A model generated the notes under the pieces. It had not been told where the DNA came from. It did not search any database and worked only from the letters and a program-made list of their open reading frames with translations. Both the position numbers and the translations under genes were made by a program. From Deltaproteobacteria bacterium ADurb.Bin207 (GTDB lineage: Bacteria > Myxococcota_A > Polyangia > Polyangiales > Polyangiaceae), in assembly GCA_002070115.1 (NCBI GenBank), contig MWCO01000013.1:1-64000 (forward strand): 64,000 bases of DNA. The letters run 5' to 3'. This document shows positions 8,483-18,589 of this stretch, piece after piece (positions within the stretch are counted from its first letter, which is position 1; each line of letters opens with the position of its first letter).

Positions 8483-11158
8483 ATGTCCGATCAGGATTCA
8501 ACGCCCACCTCCAATATATTGCAACGTGTTCCCACCAGCATCCTCGACGAGATGCGATCGTCGTATCTCGACTATGCGATGAGCGTCATCATCGGTCGCG
8601 CGATCCCTGACGTGCGCGACGGTCTCAAGCCGGTGCATCGTCGGATCATGTATTCGATGCACGAACAGAAGATTGGGCCTTCGGGACCGCATAAGAAGTG
8701 TGCGCGCGTGGTGGGTGATGTGATTGCGAAGTATCACCCGCATGGTGATGCGGCGGTATACGACGCGTTGGTGCGCATGGCGCAGGATTTTCGCATGCGT
8801 CATCCCTTGGTGGATGGGCAGGGAAACTTTGGTTCGATCGACGGCGATCCTCCTGCGGCTTATCGATATACGGAATGTCGGTTGGAGCGCATATCGACGG
8901 AGTTGCTGCTGGATCTGGAGAAGGACACCGTGGATTTGGCGCCGAACTTCGACTCCTCGGAGTCCGAGCCGGTGGTGTTACCCGCGAAGTTTCCGAATTT
9001 GCTCGTCAACGGATCGGAGGGGATTGCGGTCGGGATGGCCACCAATATTCCACCGCACAATCTTGGGGAGGTCGTGACTGCGACGATCGAGTTGATTCGC
9101 AATCCTGACTTATCGATCGAACAACTCATGCAGTACATTCCGGGTCCTGATTTTCCCACGGGAGGACTCATCTACGGGCGCACGGGTATCGAACAAGCCT
9201 ATCAGACCGGCCGTGGTTCGATCATCATGCGTGCCAAGACGGACTTCGAGCAGATACCGGGCAAGGACCGCGAGCAAATCGTGGTTACGGAGATTCCATT
9301 TCAGGTCAACAAAGCGCGTCTCCACGCCAAGATCGGTGAACTGATACGCGAGCGAAAGATCGAAGGAGTTGCCGAAGTTCGAGACGAAAGCGATCGAGAA
9401 GGGATGAGGCTCGTCATCGAACTGAAGAAAGATGCTCATGGGCCTGTGGTGCTCAATCAGTTGTATCGAAAAACGGATCTTCAATCGTCGTATGGTGTCA
9501 TCAATCTCGCCATCGTCAAAGGGCGTCCCGAAGTCCTCGATCTCAAGTCTGCGCTGAATCATTTCGTGGAGCATCGTCGTGAGGTGGTGACACGGCGAAC
9601 CCGTTTCGAATTGCACAAAGCGGAAGCCGAGCGGGAAATCGTCGAAGGTCTCGGCATGGCGATTACGCAGGTCGATCTGGTCATCAAAACCATCCGGGAA
9701 TCACCGGATCCGGATACCGCGCGGCTGCGGCTCATGGGGGTGCCGTTGCAAGGGCTCGAGCAATTCGTTCGTCGCGCTGGAAGACCCGAAGAAGAAATAC
9801 AGGCGGCTGCACAACGCAAGGAGTACCTGCTTTCCGAGCGTCAAGCGCGCGCCATCCTCGAGATGCGGCTCGCGCGATTGACCGGCCTCGAGCAGGAAAA
9901 GCTGGCCGTGCAATACGGCAAGCTTTGTGAAGATATCGAGCGATTTCGGTCTATTTTGGCCGATGATTCCGTGCTCATGAATGTCATCGTCACGGAACTG
10001 GAAGACATTCGCGAACGGTTTGCCAATCCACGCCGAACGGTCATCGTTTCCACGGAAGTCGAAATCAACGTGGAAGACCTCATTCAAGAAGAGGATATGG
10101 TCGTGACGGTATCCCATCTCGGATACATCAAACGTACGAGTGCGGCCGCTTACCGGGCGCAACGACGAGGTGGAAAAGGCAAGCTTGGCATGCAAGCGCG
10201 GGACGAGGATTTCGTGCAGCGGCTATTTGTCGCCAGTACGCATGCCACGGTGTTTTTCTTCTCGGACAAGGGAAAAGTCTATCGAAAGCGTGTGTTTGAG
10301 ATTCCCGAGGCGGCCAGCAATGCCCGAGGTCGTGCGGTCGTGAACTTCGTGGGCATGGAGCCCGGCGAAAAAATTGCCGCTATTACGCTCGTCAGCGACT
10401 TTGAAGAAGGACAATTCGTCGTCACCTTGACGAAAAAAGGGCAGATCAAAAAAACGTCGGTGGTGGAGTTCCAAAACGTTCGGGAAAAGGGGATTATTGG
10501 CGTTCGTATCGAGGACGATGACGAATTGCTTTCGGCAGCGGTGACCGACGGCCAGCGGGAGTTCATCATTGCCACGCGAGGAGGCCAGTCCATTCGTTTT
10601 CCAGAAGAGCAGGTTCGCGCCACCGGACGAGCTACGATGGGGGTCAAGGCGGTGGACTTGGACGACGGGGACGAAGTGGTGGGGATGGTGGTGACCATGG
10701 AAACGTGCGGTCACGTGTTGGCGGTGTGTGAGAATGGCTATGGTAAACGGACCGTATTGCAGGAGTTCCGCGTTCAGAATCGAGGTGGCAAGGGCGTGCG
10801 GTTGATCGAAACGAGCGAGCGCAATGGCCCGGTGGTGGGTATTGGGTTGGTATGCGATGCGGATGAACTGATGATGGTCACGGATCGCGGGCAGATGATT
10901 CGTACCAAGGTAGCGGAAATCCGCGAGACGGGTCGATACGCGCAAGGCGTGAAAATCATGACCTTGGGCGAAAGCGAGCGGGTCGTGGCCCTCGAACGAA
11001 TTGCCGAACGAGAAGAAGAGTATGAGGGGGACGGCAACGGTACGGATGGCGAGGAGGGAAATCGAAATGGCAACGGCTCTTCGCGGACGTACCGTTCCAC
11101 ACGCCCGCCTTCGCGGTATTCCGAACGTCCGCCGGACAGCGGTTCCGATGACGGCTGA
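8483..11158 (+). CDS. gyrA: DNA gyrase subunit A
   Basis: An 891-residue type II topoisomerase subunit that cuts and rejoins DNA while GyrB supplies ATP hydrolysis, introducing negative supercoils. The catalytic tyrosine is Y129 in [10 protein letters not shown]. The GyrA box QRRGGKG is present in the C-terminal beta-pinwheel, which separates it from ParC. In the quinolone-binding helix the sequence is [10 protein letters not shown]: the position of E. coli Ser83 is Ala90, while the Asp87 equivalent (D94) is kept. The C-terminus ends in a long acidic, Gly/Asn/Ser-rich tail. nth follows within 7 bp. Confidence 0.97.
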   Translation: MSDQDSTPTSNILQRVPTSILDEMRSSYLDYAMSVIIGRAIPDVRDGLKPVHRRIMYSMHEQKIGPSGPHKKCARVVGDVIAKYHPHGDAAVYDALVRMAQDFRMRHPLVDGQGNFGSIDGDPPAAYRYTECRLERISTELLLDLEKDTVDLAPNFDSSESEPVVLPAKFPNLLVNGSEGIAVGMATNIPPHNLGEVVTATIELIRNPDLSIEQLMQYIPGPDFPTGGLIYGRTGIEQAYQTGRGSIIMRAKTDFEQIPGKDREQIVVTEIPFQVNKARLHAKIGELIRERKIEGVAEVRDESDREGMRLVIELKKDAHGPVVLNQLYRKTDLQSSYGVINLAIVKGRPEVLDLKSALNHFVEHRREVVTRRTRFELHKAEAEREIVEGLGMAITQVDLVIKTIRESPDPDTARLRLMGVPLQGLEQFVRRAGRPEEEIQAAAQRKEYLLSERQARAILEMRLARLTGLEQEKLAVQYGKLCEDIERFRSILADDSVLMNVIVTELEDIRERFANPRRTVIVSTEVEINVEDLIQEEDMVVTVSHLGYIKRTSAAAYRAQRRGGKGKLGMQARDEDFVQRLFVASTHATVFFFSDKGKVYRKRVFEIPEAASNARGRAVVNFVGMEPGEKIAAITLVSDFEEGQFVVTLTKKGQIKKTSVVEFQNVREKGIIGVRIEDDDELLSAAVTDGQREFIIATRGGQSIRFPEEQVRATGRATMGVKAVDLDDGDEVVGMVVTMETCGHVLAVCENGYGKRTVLQEFRVQNRGGKGVRLIETSERNGPVVGIGLVCDADELMMVTDRGQMIRTKVAEIRETGRYAQGVKIMTLGESERVVALERIAEREEEYEGDGNGTDGEEGNRNGNGSSRTYRSTRPPSRYSERPPDSGSDDG

Positions 11159-11164
11159 GTGTTC

Positions 11165-11857
11165 ATGGCTCCAAAATCCAAAGCGATCCGTTATGCCCTA
11201 ACGACGTTCGAGCGTCTTCGGGCGCATCATGCGGATGCGGATTGTGAACTCGTTCCGCGCGATCCATTTCAGTTGCTCGTGGCGGTGGTGCTCAGCGCGC
11301 AAACCACCGATGCCGCCGTGAATCGGGTGCTTCCGGATCTGTTTGCCACGATGCCCGATGCGGCGAGTTTTGCGACGGCGCAGCCCGAGCAGGTGGCCGA
11401 GAAAATCAAAACGATCGGCATGTATCGTCAGAAGGCCAAGCACCTGGTGGGACTTGCAAAACAAATCATGGAACATCACCAGGGGCAGGTACCGCGACAG
11501 TTCGACGCGTTGGTGCAATTGCCTGGTGTCGGAAGAAAGACCGCCAATGTGGTGATGGGAGTGGCGTTTGGTATCCCTTCGGGGGTGGTGGTCGATACCC
11601 ATGTGCAGCGTCTTTCCCAGCGGTTGGGCTGGACGAAGCAGCAGCAGCCCGAATCGATCGAGAAGGAGTTATCGGCCGTTTTTCCGAAAGAGGTTTGGAT
11701 AATTCTATCGCATGTATTGATTTTTCATGGTCGAAGGGTGTGTACGGCGCGCGCTCCTGCTTGTGAACGGTGTGTGGTTTCGGACGTTTGTCCGAGTGCG
11801 GGAAAAGCGGAGAACGTGGGGAGAAAGCCTTCGAGGATGAGATCGTTGCGGGAATAG
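11165..11857 (+). CDS. nth: Endonuclease III (DNA glycosylase/AP lyase)
   Basis: About 230 residues. The helix-hairpin-helix LPGVGRKTA carries the catalytic lysine, VVDTHVQRL carries the catalytic aspartate, and the C-terminal 4Fe-4S loop has the spacing C-x6-C-x2-C-x5-C (CTARAPACERCVVSDVC). It removes oxidised pyrimidines in base excision repair and nicks the abasic site. I chose ATG 11165; a GTG at 11159 sits directly after the gyrA stop. It is probably co-transcribed with gyrA. Confidence 0.95.
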   Translation: MAPKSKAIRYALTTFERLRAHHADADCELVPRDPFQLLVAVVLSAQTTDAAVNRVLPDLFATMPDAASFATAQPEQVAEKIKTIGMYRQKAKHLVGLAKQIMEHHQGQVPRQFDALVQLPGVGRKTANVVMGVAFGIPSGVVVDTHVQRLSQRLGWTKQQQPESIEKELSAVFPKEVWIILSHVLIFHGRRVCTARAPACERCVVSDVCPSAGKAENVGRKPSRMRSLRE

Positions 11858-11966
11858 CCTCGATCGTGAACGTTGATGGTTAATGAAATGGAAAGAGATT
11901 GCATACTATCCGCATATGGATAGCCTACGATACGGGGCTGATCAGAAACGAACGGTGGTGCAACGA

Positions 11967-13793
11967 TTATGCGTTCGCTTTGGCATGGGGGTGTGGTGGA
12001 CGATACAAACCCGACCGCAAGATTTCTTTTTCTCCGGATCGACCAAGCCAGGTGAGGACAATCGTGTTTTTGCCGATGTTGGCTTCGACTTGTCCATCCG
12101 CAGGCCAGCGGGCGGGTGCGGGAAGATGCAATACGTTGCCATCGTGAAGATCTTGAACGCAAGGGAGACGGAACGCGGCGATTCCGAGGCCGCCGAGCCA
12201 TAGCGCGATTTCGGTGGGAATGTGTTCAGCGACGACAGCGCGGACGGCACCGAGCCATGAGGTAGCCAATGACTCGACACGTCGAATCTCGTGGTCATTT
12301 CTTGCCACGAGGGCGATCTTGTTGTGTTCGAAGGAATCGGCTTCCGGCACGCCAACATGGACCGTCAGGTCAAGCTCGGAGTCGAAGCCGACCGCGGGTA
12401 CGGTAGCAACCACCAGTTTTTTCCCGATGGTCGCTAACGTGCTTTTTCGAGGGCGGGCAATGAGAACGTCGTCGGTGGGGAAAACACGGGGCACGGTGAC
12501 ACGAACCGGGCGTTTGAAGCTTCGGGGATCGTCGAGCTGGCCGTTAGCGATCGCGAAAGCGAGAGTTTCGGCGGAAGCGACGAGGAAAGAGGGCTCGGTG
12601 CGAGCGGTGGGTTCGGGATCGAACGTGCGCAGAGAGTTTTCGCCATGGGCAGGGGAGTAGAGTCGTCCGGTCAGGATACGATGGTCAGGTTCGATCAGAC
12701 GAGCGCCCGTGGCGATGAGGTCGAGAAGGGCGCCGGTTGTGGTGAGAATTTCGAGGATTTGGCGCGAAGGGGGAGCTAGCAAAAACTCGAGCCGTGAAGG
12801 AATCCGTTTGGACTTGAGCAAGGCCGCGGCCGCGAGCATGTCCCGCAACGTGATGCCGCTATCACCACCAAGAATGACTTGATGAATGGGCGTGCCGGCC
12901 ATGTCCCTTACGGGTTTGATCTCACCGTTGGCATCCATCAACAACGGATCGACCGTGGCGATATCCAGCGATACGACGTCATCGCAAGGAGCCCCCGCAT
13001 CGGGGAAAAGGGCGCGATGGGCTTTGGAACGTCGCTGGTCTCGAAGAAAGGCCTCACATTTTTCATCGCTGATGAAGACCGCGGAAGCTGCCCCCACCGT
13101 GGGAGCAATGGCGCAAAGCACGGCTCGCTCCGGCACCGATAACAACTTGGCGCTGGGGCCGGCGAATTCGAGCACCACGGGGGCACCAAAACGTTGATCG
13201 ATGCGACGAACCACCTCGGCAAGGCCGCCACGCAATAGTTCGAGGGCCACGTCCCGTGCGCAGACAAACGGCCTCATTTTTCCGGACAGAAGGATTTGGA
13301 CGCTGCGCGGAGGTCGAAGGGCTACCGAACCCGTGGTCAATGCGGCCGCCAAATGGCTTGGGGGCAGCACGAAGCAGAGCATTCCCAAACCGCCGGTAAA
13401 AGAAAGGCGCGGATCATCGGTTACGGCAAGACGAGCGGGCGAAGCGAAGCGCTCGAGATGAAGGGGCGCGGGAAAGCCAACGCCCGGACGACCAATCAAC
13501 ACGCTGTGGTGCAAGGCTTCCGGAGGAACCGTGGCGGACGCTCCCGACGCCCGTTGTTGATGGATCAAAGCATCGGTGACGCAGGCCCCGTCATAAGCTA
13601 CAGCCACTTCGACAGGCGATTTTTTGAGTCCGAGGGCCAACGCGTGGGATAGGACTCGCGCGGGCGAACGGGACAAGATGACCTGATCGACTTTGACCTG
13701 TACCTCGTCTCCACGGAGGAGCGGATCCGCGGTTCGTGCTGCTAGCACCTTTTGAGGCATCGTGCGGGGAGGATCCCCGGCTCGTGCGCGCAT
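11967..13793 (-). CDS. Aconitase-family protein lacking all Fe-S cluster cysteine motifs (probable pseudoenzyme)
   Basis: About 608 residues that follow Aquifex-type aconitate hydratase from end to end: MPQKVLAAR at the start, LHLERFA, FTGGLGML, LSGKMRPFV, LSVPERAVL, PVRDMAGTPI, SLRTF and a C-terminal swivel domain with WLGAVRAVVAE. The active-site motifs are gone. The usual GSDSH position reads VTDDPRL, the GSCTN position reads GGDSGIT (about 12850-12869), and the SACGPC position reads EPDHRILTG (about 12666-12695). It therefore cannot hold a normal 4Fe-4S cluster, yet the frame is intact over 1.8 kb. The start could be 13847, 13793 or 13760; 13793 has GGAAGG and GAGAG upstream. Function unknown; a regulatory or binding role is possible. 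Confidence 0.8.
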   Translation of the reverse strand: MRARAGDPPRTMPQKVLAARTADPLLRGDEVQVKVDQVILSRSPARVLSHALALGLKKSPVEVAVAYDGACVTDALIHQQRASGASATVPPEALHHSVLIGRPGVGFPAPLHLERFASPARLAVTDDPRLSFTGGLGMLCFVLPPSHLAAALTTGSVALRPPRSVQILLSGKMRPFVCARDVALELLRGGLAEVVRRIDQRFGAPVVLEFAGPSAKLLSVPERAVLCAIAPTVGAASAVFISDEKCEAFLRDQRRSKAHRALFPDAGAPCDDVVSLDIATVDPLLMDANGEIKPVRDMAGTPIHQVILGGDSGITLRDMLAAAALLKSKRIPSRLEFLLAPPSRQILEILTTTGALLDLIATGARLIEPDHRILTGRLYSPAHGENSLRTFDPEPTARTEPSFLVASAETLAFAIANGQLDDPRSFKRPVRVTVPRVFPTDDVLIARPRKSTLATIGKKLVVATVPAVGFDSELDLTVHVGVPEADSFEHNKIALVARNDHEIRRVESLATSWLGAVRAVVAEHIPTEIALWLGGLGIAAFRLPCVQDLHDGNVLHLPAPARWPADGQVEANIGKNTIVLTWLGRSGEKEILRSGLYRPPHPHAKANA

Positions 13794-14039
13794 GGAACTC
13801 TCGATAGCCTTCCTTCGGTGAAAATGGCAGCAGCCCGCCGCCGTCAACTTCGCCCCACAGGTTAGTCGCTCCCCCCAATGAGGGTCAAGCAGTCAGACAC
13901 CCGATACCAAAGACAATCCCATGACACAGCGAAATCGTAGGCGACCACCTGCCCGGAAAGGCCGCGCCGTCCTCACCGAAACTGGGATATGTCGCGGGAA
14001 TCTTGACCCGGAGCCAACCCCACCCCTACTCTCTAGGCC

Positions 14040-14405
14040 ATGTTCGTCGAGGCCCTGAAAGAAGTCGTCGAGAACACCGACGGCGCGGTCGCCAGCTTGC
14101 TCATGGACGTGGAAGGAATTCCCGTCGAAAGCTATATCAAAGAAGGCATGGCCATCCCCTTCGATATCGAAGTGGTCGGCGCCGAATTCAGCGTCATCGT
14201 CAAATCCGTGCAACGAACCGTCGAATCCTTGGAAGCCGGCGAAACCCGGGAGCTTTCCGTACAATCGGAGCGCGTCATCACCCTTATCCGGGTTCTTACC
14301 CACGAATACTTCGTGGCCCTGGCCCTCGAACCCACGGGAAATATCGGCAAAGGCCGGTACATGCTGCGCGTGCAAGCCCCCAAACTCTTGGCGGATCTTG
14401 CTTGA
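14040..14405 (+). CDS. Roadblock/LC7 domain protein
   Basis: A 121-residue single-domain protein of the roadblock/LC7 (MglB-like) fold: an N-terminal helix, then SLLMDVEGIPVESYI, the central EFSVIVKSV strand and helix, and the final ALALEPTGNIGKGRYMLR strand pair. In myxobacteria such proteins regulate small Ras-like GTPases (for example MglB with MglA in polarity control). No MglA-like GTPase is adjacent, so any partner must be encoded elsewhere. Confidence 0.85.
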   Translation: MFVEALKEVVENTDGAVASLLMDVEGIPVESYIKEGMAIPFDIEVVGAEFSVIVKSVQRTVESLEAGETRELSVQSERVITLIRVLTHEYFVALALEPTGNIGKGRYMLRVQAPKLLADLA

Positions 14406-14427
14406 GACATGCCTCGCGAAATCGGGT

Positions 14428-14453
14428 TAACCTGTTGTAATTATTAGATAATA
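14428..14453. repeat. 26-bp AT-rich dispersed repeat, copy 1
   Basis: TAACCTGTTGTAATTATTAGATAATA differs at two positions from the copy at 18885-18910. The core ATTAT-TAG-ATAAT is a small palindrome. This copy lies between the roadblock gene and the 3' end of the ornithine aminotransferase gene. It may be a regulator or nucleoid-protein binding site; no GC stem typical of a terminator is present. Confidence 0.6.
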
Positions 14454-14494
14454 CTGATTTGCCAGAGAAGGGCGCGCGAGTGTGGACGCGTGGC

Positions 14495-15724
14495 TCAGGA
14501 TGATTTCGTCGACGCCACCTGCCGAATCGTTGCGATTACCGTATCCACGGCTTCGAAAAGATCGCTTTCGTCAATCGTGAGAGCGGGGGCCAAACGCATG
14601 GTGTTCACACGAGTGTCTTTGGCAAGCACTCCTTTGTGCATCAACGCTTGCGCTACGTTCATGGCACCGCCCATGAAGTCCTCAAACTCGATGCCGATGA
14701 GCAATCCACGCCCACGAATCTCTCGCACTCCCGGAGCCTTGGCCTGACGAAGTCGCGCGACGACTTCCGCACCCAAACGCGCCGAGCGTTCCGCAAGCTC
14801 GTCTTGAATCAATACATCGAGGGCTTCGTTGGCGACCGCCATCGATAGCGGCATGCCTCCAAAGGTCGAACCATGCTCCCCTGGCTGGAACGTCGACATC
14901 ACCTCGCGTGTCCCCACGCAAGCACTCACCGGAAGAAGTCCTCCACCCAACGCTTTTCCCAAGATGAGTACGTCTGGCTTGACGCCCGGTTCATGCTCGA
15001 ACGCGAACATCTTGCCGGTGCGCGCCAACCCCGTCTGCACTTCGTCGAGCATCATCAACACATTGTGCTTGGTGCAGATTTCTCGCACGCGTTTCAAGTA
15101 GCCGTCCGGCGGAATGATGATGCCTCCTTCCCCTTGAATCGGTTCGACCAAGAAGGCGACGGTCTCAGGGGTGATTGCATTTTCCAAAGCATCGGCATCG
15201 CCAAAGGGAACCATGTCGAATCCGGGGGCCATCGGGCCGAATGGTTCGCGATACGCTTGTTCGGTGGAAAATGAGACGATGGCGATCGTGCGACCGTGAA
15301 AATTTCCTTTGGCGGCGATGATGCGAGCCTTGTCCTGAGGGACTTTCTTGATGCGATAGCCCCATGCACGCGCGGCTTTCAACGCCGTCTCCACGGCCTC
15401 CGCTCCCGAGTTCATCGGAAGCGCCATGTCGAGCCCCGACAGTCTCGATATCTTTTCGCAAAACTCGGCGTAGGGAACGTTGTGAAAGGCACGCGATGTG
15501 AGCGTGATCTGCTCCATCTGTTTTTGCGCCGCGGCAAGGATACGCGGGTGGCAGTGCCCGTGACTCAATGCCGAGTAGCACGACAGCATGTCCAAGTACT
15601 TTTTGCCCTCGATATCCCAAACGAAAGCCCCTTGCCCTTTCGTCAGAACCACCGGCAACGGATGATAATTATGGGCTCCCCAATGCTCGGATCGTTCGAT
15701 GACGTCTTGCGTTCGACTCGTCAT
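14495..15724 (-). CDS. rocD: Ornithine--oxo-acid aminotransferase
   Basis: A 409-residue class III PLP aminotransferase. The N-terminal stretch SEHWGAHNYHPLPVVL is characteristic of ornithine aminotransferase. The PLP region includes MLDEVQTGLARTG and the Schiff-base lysine K257 in ILGKALGGGLLP. It transfers the delta-amino group of ornithine to 2-oxoglutarate, giving glutamate semialdehyde for proline and arginine turnover. ATG 15724 is preceded by AAGGAG with good spacing, so the longer frame to 15802 is not the start. It stands alone, convergent with the roadblock gene. Confidence 0.94.
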   Translation of the reverse strand: MTSRTQDVIERSEHWGAHNYHPLPVVLTKGQGAFVWDIEGKKYLDMLSCYSALSHGHCHPRILAAAQKQMEQITLTSRAFHNVPYAEFCEKISRLSGLDMALPMNSGAEAVETALKAARAWGYRIKKVPQDKARIIAAKGNFHGRTIAIVSFSTEQAYREPFGPMAPGFDMVPFGDADALENAITPETVAFLVEPIQGEGGIIIPPDGYLKRVREICTKHNVLMMLDEVQTGLARTGKMFAFEHEPGVKPDVLILGKALGGGLLPVSACVGTREVMSTFQPGEHGSTFGGMPLSMAVANEALDVLIQDELAERSARLGAEVVARLRQAKAPGVREIRGRGLLIGIEFEDFMGGAMNVAQALMHKGVLAKDTRVNTMRLAPALTIDESDLFEAVDTVIATIRQVASTKSS

Positions 15725-16073
15725 GCGCTGCTCCTTTTTTGGCGTGAAACGGCCAAAAGGGTCGTGAATGGTTGCCCGACGATACGTCAAGGGCTTGCTC
15801 ATCGGGGGTCCGACGAAACGTCCAGGACCTTCCCTTTCGCCAGTCGGAAGCTGCCCTTTGCCTGTTCAATAGTCAACCCCAACCGGCTTCGAATGATGGA
15901 ACATCCACAAAGCCTTGTGTGTCGCGAAATGAGAAAACACGTGCGACGATGCTCATCGAATTCGGCATGACGAATAGGAAACGTAAGCGAGGCTCGAACG
16001 GTCGGGAAGATTTCTGCTAAGCTGTTGTTTCGCTTATAGAATCCGTTGAATAGGGCAGGCCCGGGAACTCGTT
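15725..16073. other. Intergenic stretch without a recognised gene
   Basis: This 349-bp stretch runs between the rocD start and the end of the TPR/PEGA gene, both on the minus strand. It should hold the rocD promoter. I see no tRNA, convincing ORF or terminator hairpin in it. Confidence 0.5.
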
Positions 16074-17084
16074 TCAGAAAGTTCCGCGCAACAGCAGGGA
16101 GCCCAGACCAGGCTCTACGACCAGAGCGCGTTGATCGGCGGTGTCCGCGGACTCATCCCACAAGAGAAACGCACCCGTGCCGGCAGCGATTGCCGCCACG
16201 CCCAGGCTGACACCCGCGATGATGGCCGCATTTTTTGCTTCATCATCCAAATTCGCGATCCGTTGTCGCTCCTCTTTCGAACACACCCGAGGGTCGCATT
16301 GATCGAATAGGTCATTGGCTTCCCTATTCTTGCCATTGCGCTTCATCCACAACAGCGCGCCCGTCACGACACCCGCGCCCGCCACGACAAACGATCCAAC
16401 GGCCACGGGCCGTCGCCACGCGCTCGAAGAGCTTGTGACCGGCACGGACGGCACCGGATCTGGAGTCGAGTCGAGGCGAAGCGTGACGAGAAGTTCATGG
16501 GGCGAGGCTTCGAGCAATGTGGTTTGTTCTTCGGCGGTGAGAAAGCCTGGTGCGGAAACGCGTACGGAATGCGGACCAGGATCGAGTTGATGAACGCTGC
16601 CTTCCTTCTTTTCGCCGTCGATTTCGACGCTAGCCACGCCAGGGGCGGGTCCACTGACTTGAATTCGAAGCGTGGGGATTCGAGCCTCGAGTTCGTCGCG
16701 TGCGGCTTCGAGATAATAACGCTGCTCTGGCCTGGCTTTTTCGATTGCCTTCGAGAGCAGTTGCCGTGCGCGAAGTAACTGGCCCGAAGCCGCAATCGCT
16801 CTCGCCAATTCGACCGTCCATCGCGGACCAGGTTCGAGGTCTCTGGCACGGGTCATTAGCGAGATCGCCTCTTCGTAGCGAGAGGCTTTCAATGCATCAC
16901 GAGCTTGTTGTGCAAGTTCTTCCGCCCTGGATTTGGGAGCCAGGGTGAGGTGAACAGGCGACGCGAAAGCTGCAGTGGATAGCGCAACCTGCGCGATAGC
17001 CGGTCCGCCGCCAAGACAAAAAAGAAGGATGAATCGATGAAGGATGCCGTGCTTGGGCTCAGAGAAGGGAACCATCGTTCGCAT
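16074..17084 (-). CDS. TPR and PEGA domain membrane protein
   Basis: 336 residues. An N-terminal hydrophobic segment (about 17-35) looks like a signal sequence. TPR-like helices follow at about 50-135 (ARDALKASRYEEAISLMTRARDLEP). Then comes a PEGA-like beta domain (IQVSGPAPGVASVEIDGEKKEGSVHQLDPGPHSV split here by its usual turns), a Ser/Pro linker, and two further hydrophobic segments at about 230-250 and 285-310 that flank a small Cys-containing loop. Proteins of this build are common, mostly uncharacterised envelope proteins in Myxococcota. No operon partner is evident. Confidence 0.65.
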   Translation of the reverse strand: MRTMVPFSEPKHGILHRFILLFCLGGGPAIAQVALSTAAFASPVHLTLAPKSRAEELAQQARDALKASRYEEAISLMTRARDLEPGPRWTVELARAIAASGQLLRARQLLSKAIEKARPEQRYYLEAARDELEARIPTLRIQVSGPAPGVASVEIDGEKKEGSVHQLDPGPHSVRVSAPGFLTAEEQTTLLEASPHELLVTLRLDSTPDPVPSVPVTSSSSAWRRPVAVGSFVVAGAGVVTGALLWMKRNGKNREANDLFDQCDPRVCSKEERQRIANLDDEAKNAAIIAGVSLGVAAIAAGTGAFLLWDESADTADQRALVVEPGLGSLLLRGTF

Positions 17085-17269
17085 GGGTCGTAGGAAACAC
17101 TAAGAAAACACGAAAAGACCAATAGATCCATGTTTTCGTCGGTTTGCATTTCCTTCGATCGAGGGTTTTCGATTGGGTTGCATCGACGCCCTGGCGATAC
17201 ATTCGTTAGCATCAAGCCATGGCACAAGATCATGACAGTGGCGCGTGAGGAAATATAAGGGAGAAGGGA

Positions 17270-18589
17270 TCAGAGTTTCGTGACGAGATCCGCGAGCGTG
17301 GGCGAGCCGATTTCTTCGAGTTCGTAACTAGCCCGCACGATCGGCACGGTAGTGGTCACGAGTTTGCCAAGGTCGATCGGAGTTGCCGAAAGCACGGCGT
17401 CGGGCTTTTCGGCCTGGACCGTCTTGGCAATGGTTTCGTTCAAGTCGGCAAGCTGCTGTTTGGAGTATCCCATCGCGGGCAGCACATTCTCTGTTTGACT
17501 GTATTTTTCGTAGGTTTCCTTGATCGTGCCCACCGCGTACTTGCGCGGAGATACGATGGTGCATTGCAGATCCTGGGCGGCCACCCAGCCGGCGCCAATG
17601 GCCATGCCGCCATGGGTGAGCGTGGGACCGTCTTCGACCACGATGATGCGCTTGCCCTTCACCGCGGCCTCGTTGTCCAAGGTGACCGGCGAGTTGGCGT
17701 TGATCACGGTCGCCTTTGGGTTGACCGAAGCGATGTTCTTGCGCAATAGCTCGATGTCTTCGGGCTTCGCTTGTTTGTATTTGTTGATCACGACGACGTG
17801 AGCGCGTCGAAGCACGGTCTCTCCCGGGTGGTAGGCAAGTTCATGACCTGCGCGAAGGGGGTCCACGACGACGATTTCCAGGTCCGGATGGTAGAAGGAA
17901 AAGTCGTTGTTGCCGCCGTCCCAGATGATGATATCGGCTTCTTTCTCGGCTTCCGCGAGGATCGCGGCATAATCGACTCCTGAGAAAATCACGGCACCCG
18001 CCGCGACATGAGGCTCGTACTCCTCGCGCTCCTCGATGGTGCAGTTGTGCTTGTCCATGTCTTCGAACGTGGCAAACCGCTGCACACGTTGCGCCGCCAG
18101 ATCGCCGTAAGGCATGGGATGGCGAATCGATACGACCTTTTTTCCCGCACTTCGCAATGCTTTGACCACACGACGAGACGTTTGGCTCTTTCCGCATCCG
18201 GTGCGCACGGCGCAAATGCTCACGACCGGTTTGGAAGACTTGAGCATCGTTTCATTCGGTCCCATCAGACGGAACGAAGGACCAGCCGCTTGAATACGGC
18301 TTGCTAGGTGCATCACGTACTCATGGGTCACATCGCTATAAGCAAATACGCATTCGTCGACCTTCATGTCGCGGATGATGTTTTCGAGCTGGTCTTCGGC
18401 CTCGATGGGAATACCCTCGGGATAGCGAGGCCCCGCAAGGGATGCGGGAAACCTCCGACCATCGATATCCGGGATCTGGGTCGCCGTGAAAGCTACCACC
18501 CGCTGATTGGGATCGTCTTTGCAGGCAACCAGAAAGTTGTGGAAGTCACGCCCTGCAGCACCCAGGATCACTACACGCTTTTCGCTCAT
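17270..18589 (-). CDS. P-loop protein similar to cyclic 2,3-diphosphoglycerate synthetase
   Basis: A 439-residue protein. The N-terminus begins with a Rossmann-like strand-loop (VVILGAAGRDFHNF), followed near residue 125 by the P-loop VRTGCGKSQTSR and then IIWDGGNNDF and VVINKYKQA, the latter an NKxD-like motif. This order matches the family named after archaeal cyclic 2,3-diphosphoglycerate synthetase, which in bacteria has no settled function. The start ATG 18589 follows GGAGGAG. It may phosphorylate a small phosphorylated substrate using a nucleotide triphosphate, but cDPG production here is unproven. Confidence 0.7.
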   Translation of the reverse strand: MSEKRVVILGAAGRDFHNFLVACKDDPNQRVVAFTATQIPDIDGRRFPASLAGPRYPEGIPIEAEDQLENIIRDMKVDECVFAYSDVTHEYVMHLASRIQAAGPSFRLMGPNETMLKSSKPVVSICAVRTGCGKSQTSRRVVKALRSAGKKVVSIRHPMPYGDLAAQRVQRFATFEDMDKHNCTIEEREEYEPHVAAGAVIFSGVDYAAILAEAEKEADIIIWDGGNNDFSFYHPDLEIVVVDPLRAGHELAYHPGETVLRRAHVVVINKYKQAKPEDIELLRKNIASVNPKATVINANSPVTLDNEAAVKGKRIIVVEDGPTLTHGGMAIGAGWVAAQDLQCTIVSPRKYAVGTIKETYEKYSQTENVLPAMGYSKQQLADLNETIAKTVQAEKPDAVLSATPIDLGKLVTTTVPIVRASYELEEIGSPTLADLVTKL

